From Oerskovia rustica (lineage in GTDB: Bacteria; Actinomycetota; Actinomycetes; Actinomycetales; Cellulomonadaceae), in the NCBI RefSeq assembly GCF_014836555.1, contig NZ_JACSQQ010000012.1:62447-122311 (forward strand): 59,865 bases of DNA, read 5' to 3'. Numbering within the stretch: the first letter of the stretch is position 1; every line of letters starts with the position of its first letter. Below the pieces are notes generated by a model. The model was not told the DNA's origin, did no database searches, and saw nothing but the letters and a program-made list of their open reading frames with translations. Both the position numbers and the translations under genes were made by a program. Shown here piece after piece: positions 58,396-59,865 of this stretch.

Positions 58396-59795
58396 CCTCG
58401 CTGCCGCCGCTGGTCGCTCCCTCGACCGAGCCGCTGTCCCCGCAGGAGCTGGCCCGCTACTCGCGGCACCTGGCCCTGCCGGGGATCGGGGTCGAGGGCC
58501 AGCAGCGGCTGCGCGCCGCGCGCGTCCTGGTCGTGGGCGCGGGCGGGCTGGGCAGCCCGGCGCTGCTCTACCTGGCCGCGGCCGGCGTCGGGACGATCGG
58601 CATCGTCGACGACGACCGCGTCGAGGTCTCCAACCTCCAGCGCCAGGTGATCCACGGCGGCTCGGACGTGGGGCGGCCCAAGGTGGAGTCGGCGCGCGAC
58701 GCCGTCGCGGAGGTCAACCCGCACGTGAGCGTCCGCCTGCACGAGCACCGTCTCGACGCGAGCAACGTCCTGGCCGTCCTGGACGGCTACGACGTCGTCC
58801 TCGACGGGACCGACAACTTCGCGACCCGCTACCTCGTGGGCGACGCCGCCGAGATCGCGGGCATCCCGTGCGTGTGGGGCTCGATCTTCCGCTTCCAGGG
58901 GCAGGTCAGCGTCTTCTGGTCGGCGCCTCCGGTCGGGGAGGGCGTGGTCTACCGCGACGTGTTCCCCGAGCCGCCGCCGCCCGGCACCGTGCCCGACTGC
59001 GCGACGGGCGGCGTCCTGGGTGCCATGTGCGGCACGGTCGGCTCGGTCATGGCGACCGAGGCGATCAAGCTGATCACGGGAGCGGGACGCACGCTCCTCG
59101 GCCGCCTCGCGGTCTACGACTCGCTCGAGCTCACGTGGCGTCACCTCACGGTCCGCGCCGACCCGCAGCGCGTCTCCGTGACCGAGCTCCTGGCGGGCGA
59201 CCGCGCCTACGAGGTGTTCTGCGGGGTCGCCCCGGCGGCAGCAGCGGTCCCGGCCGTCGTCTCCTCCGGGACGGGCCTCTTCTCCGGCCCGACGGCGGAC
59301 GGTCGCCTCGCGGTCGACCTCGCCCGGGTGGCAGGGGGGCCGGGCGCCGCCTCGGACGGGCCGGTCCCAGGGACGGGAGCGACGTCGTCGGGCAGCACCT
59401 CGACCATCCGGCGAACGGGCGACGGGACGCCGGTGCCGGGGACCCACCCCGCCGCCGCGACGCCCACGACCCTGACCGCGCGGGAGCTCGCCGACCGCCT
59501 CGCCGACCCCGACGACGACGTGCTGCTGCTCGACGTGCGCGAGGTCTGGGAGACGCAGATCGTGGCGATCGACGGCGCCCGCGCGGTGCCCAGCGGGGTC
59601 TACGCGGGGCCCGGCGCGGCCGCGGCGCTCGCCGATCTTCCGCGCGACCGGACCGTCGCGGTGCTGTGCAAGGTCGGGGGCCGGTCCGACCGGGTCGCGA
59701 GCCTCGCGCGGGCCGCGGGCGTGGACGCACGCAACGTCGAGGGCGGGGTCCTGGCGTGGGTGCGGGACGTCGAACCGGGACGCCCGACCTACTGA
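58392..59795 (+). CDS. moeZ: Adenylyltransferase/sulfurtransferase MoeZ (MoeB-rhodanese)
   Basis: E1-like enzyme that adenylates and sulfurates the C terminus of small carrier proteins (MoaD, CysO, ThiS types). In 467 residues: RYSRHLALPGIGVEGQQRL, ATP-binding VVGAGGLGSPALLYLAAAGV (47-66), DDDRVEVSNLQRQVIHG, VVLDGTDNFATRYLVGDA, FPEPPPPGTVPDCATGGVLG with C203, and a C-terminal rhodanese with active-site loop LCKVGGRSDR, C426. The linker between domains (about 285-355) is long and low-complexity. ATG 58392 overlaps the DUF3817 stop (ATGA). No molybdopterin gene is in the window. Confidence 0.93.
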   Translation: MTSLPPLVAPSTEPLSPQELARYSRHLALPGIGVEGQQRLRAARVLVVGAGGLGSPALLYLAAAGVGTIGIVDDDRVEVSNLQRQVIHGGSDVGRPKVESARDAVAEVNPHVSVRLHEHRLDASNVLAVLDGYDVVLDGTDNFATRYLVGDAAEIAGIPCVWGSIFRFQGQVSVFWSAPPVGEGVVYRDVFPEPPPPGTVPDCATGGVLGAMCGTVGSVMATEAIKLITGAGRTLLGRLAVYDSLELTWRHLTVRADPQRVSVTELLAGDRAYEVFCGVAPAAAAVPAVVSSGTGLFSGPTADGRLAVDLARVAGGPGAASDGPVPGTGATSSGSTSTIRRTGDGTPVPGTHPAAATPTTLTARELADRLADPDDDVLLLDVREVWETQIVAIDGARAVPSGVYAGPGAAAALADLPRDRTVAVLCKVGGRSDRVASLARAAGVDARNVEGGVLAWVRDVEPGRPTY

Positions 59796-59812
59796 CCGTC
59801 GGCCCCGTCCGC

Positions 59813-59865
59813 CGAGGTAGACCTGTGTGCGCGAGGTAGACCCTCGGGAGGTCTACCTCGCGCAC
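59813..59865. repeat. Direct and inverted repeat at the right edge
   Basis: CGAGGTAGACC at 59813-59823 and 59832-59842 (19-bp step), and a perfect 16-bp hairpin: GTGCGCGAGGTAGACC (59827-59842), 7-nt loop, complement at 59850-59865, the last base of the window. It may terminate moeZ, but the stem may continue outside. Confidence 0.75.

Overview
The window is chromosomal DNA of a very GC-rich actinobacterium. Gene content and order (infA-rpmJ-rpsM-rpsK-rpoA-rplQ without rpsD, rplM-rpsI-glmM, a WhiB3-like protein, GuaB3, DUF5709, DUF3817, MoeZ, a CIRCE-controlled groES, many leaderless genes) fit the order Micrococcales, most likely Cellulomonadaceae or Promicromonosporaceae. This placement is inference from gene content, not a search result. 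Coding density is high, with 54 protein genes called. I see no tRNA, rRNA, insertion sequence, prophage or CRISPR array.

Layout. 1-3.8 kb: end of the ribosomal protein/RNA polymerase alpha cluster. 3.9-9.9 kb: alpha/beta hydrolase, polyphosphate-type glucokinase, truA, DUF5709, ABC-F ATPase, trhO. 10-11.2 kb: rplM-rpsI with a long leader. 11.3-19.2 kb: cell-wall precursor and cofactor genes (glmM, def, dedA-like, coaA, glmS, acpS) and an F420-type LLM oxidoreductase. 19.2-29 kb: NAD(P)HX repair, a P-loop kinase, RluA-type pseudouridine synthase, alr, then the t6A tRNA-modification set tsaE-tsaB-rimI with a rhodanese, and tsaD a little apart. 29-34.8 kb: methyltransferases, a YbdK-type ligase, groES, a WhiB3-like gene and a MerR regulator. 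34.9-40.8 kb: guaB, a helix-turn-helix/MurA fusion, an exonuclease, guaB3 and a GNAT. 40.9-46 kb: a divergent TetR/SDR pair, succinic-semialdehyde dehydrogenase, YdcF and a DUF4031-HD hydrolase. 46.1-52.2 kb: phosphoketolase, phosphotransacetylase and acetate kinase joined by start/stop overlaps. 52.4-59.8 kb: SURF1, YceI, a heterodimeric ABC exporter, DUF3817 and MoeZ. The last bases form a 16-bp hairpin.

Common themes. (1) At 23 gene starts an A-x-x-x-T hexamer, mostly TAnnnT, lies 6-8 nt before the start codon with no ribosome-binding site, the signature of leaderless transcription. In two cases the stop codon of the preceding gene supplies the first three bases of the hexamer. (2) Five intergenic regions carry short tandem repeats with an exact 22-bp period, four of them sharing a GTCACC(G/C)TCGGCG-like core in one orientation or the other. 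(3) Convergent genes are separated by very strong hairpins (one is a 50-nt perfect palindrome), or overlap at their 3' ends.

Biologically the window is mostly housekeeping. The most unusual items are the ABC exporter in which one subunit has lost its whole P-loop while the other has lost its signature motif, the HTH-MurA fusion with a possible autoregulatory site, the 22-bp repeat family, and an 18-bp-arm palindrome that seems to be both the ackA terminator and the promoter/start region of the next gene.
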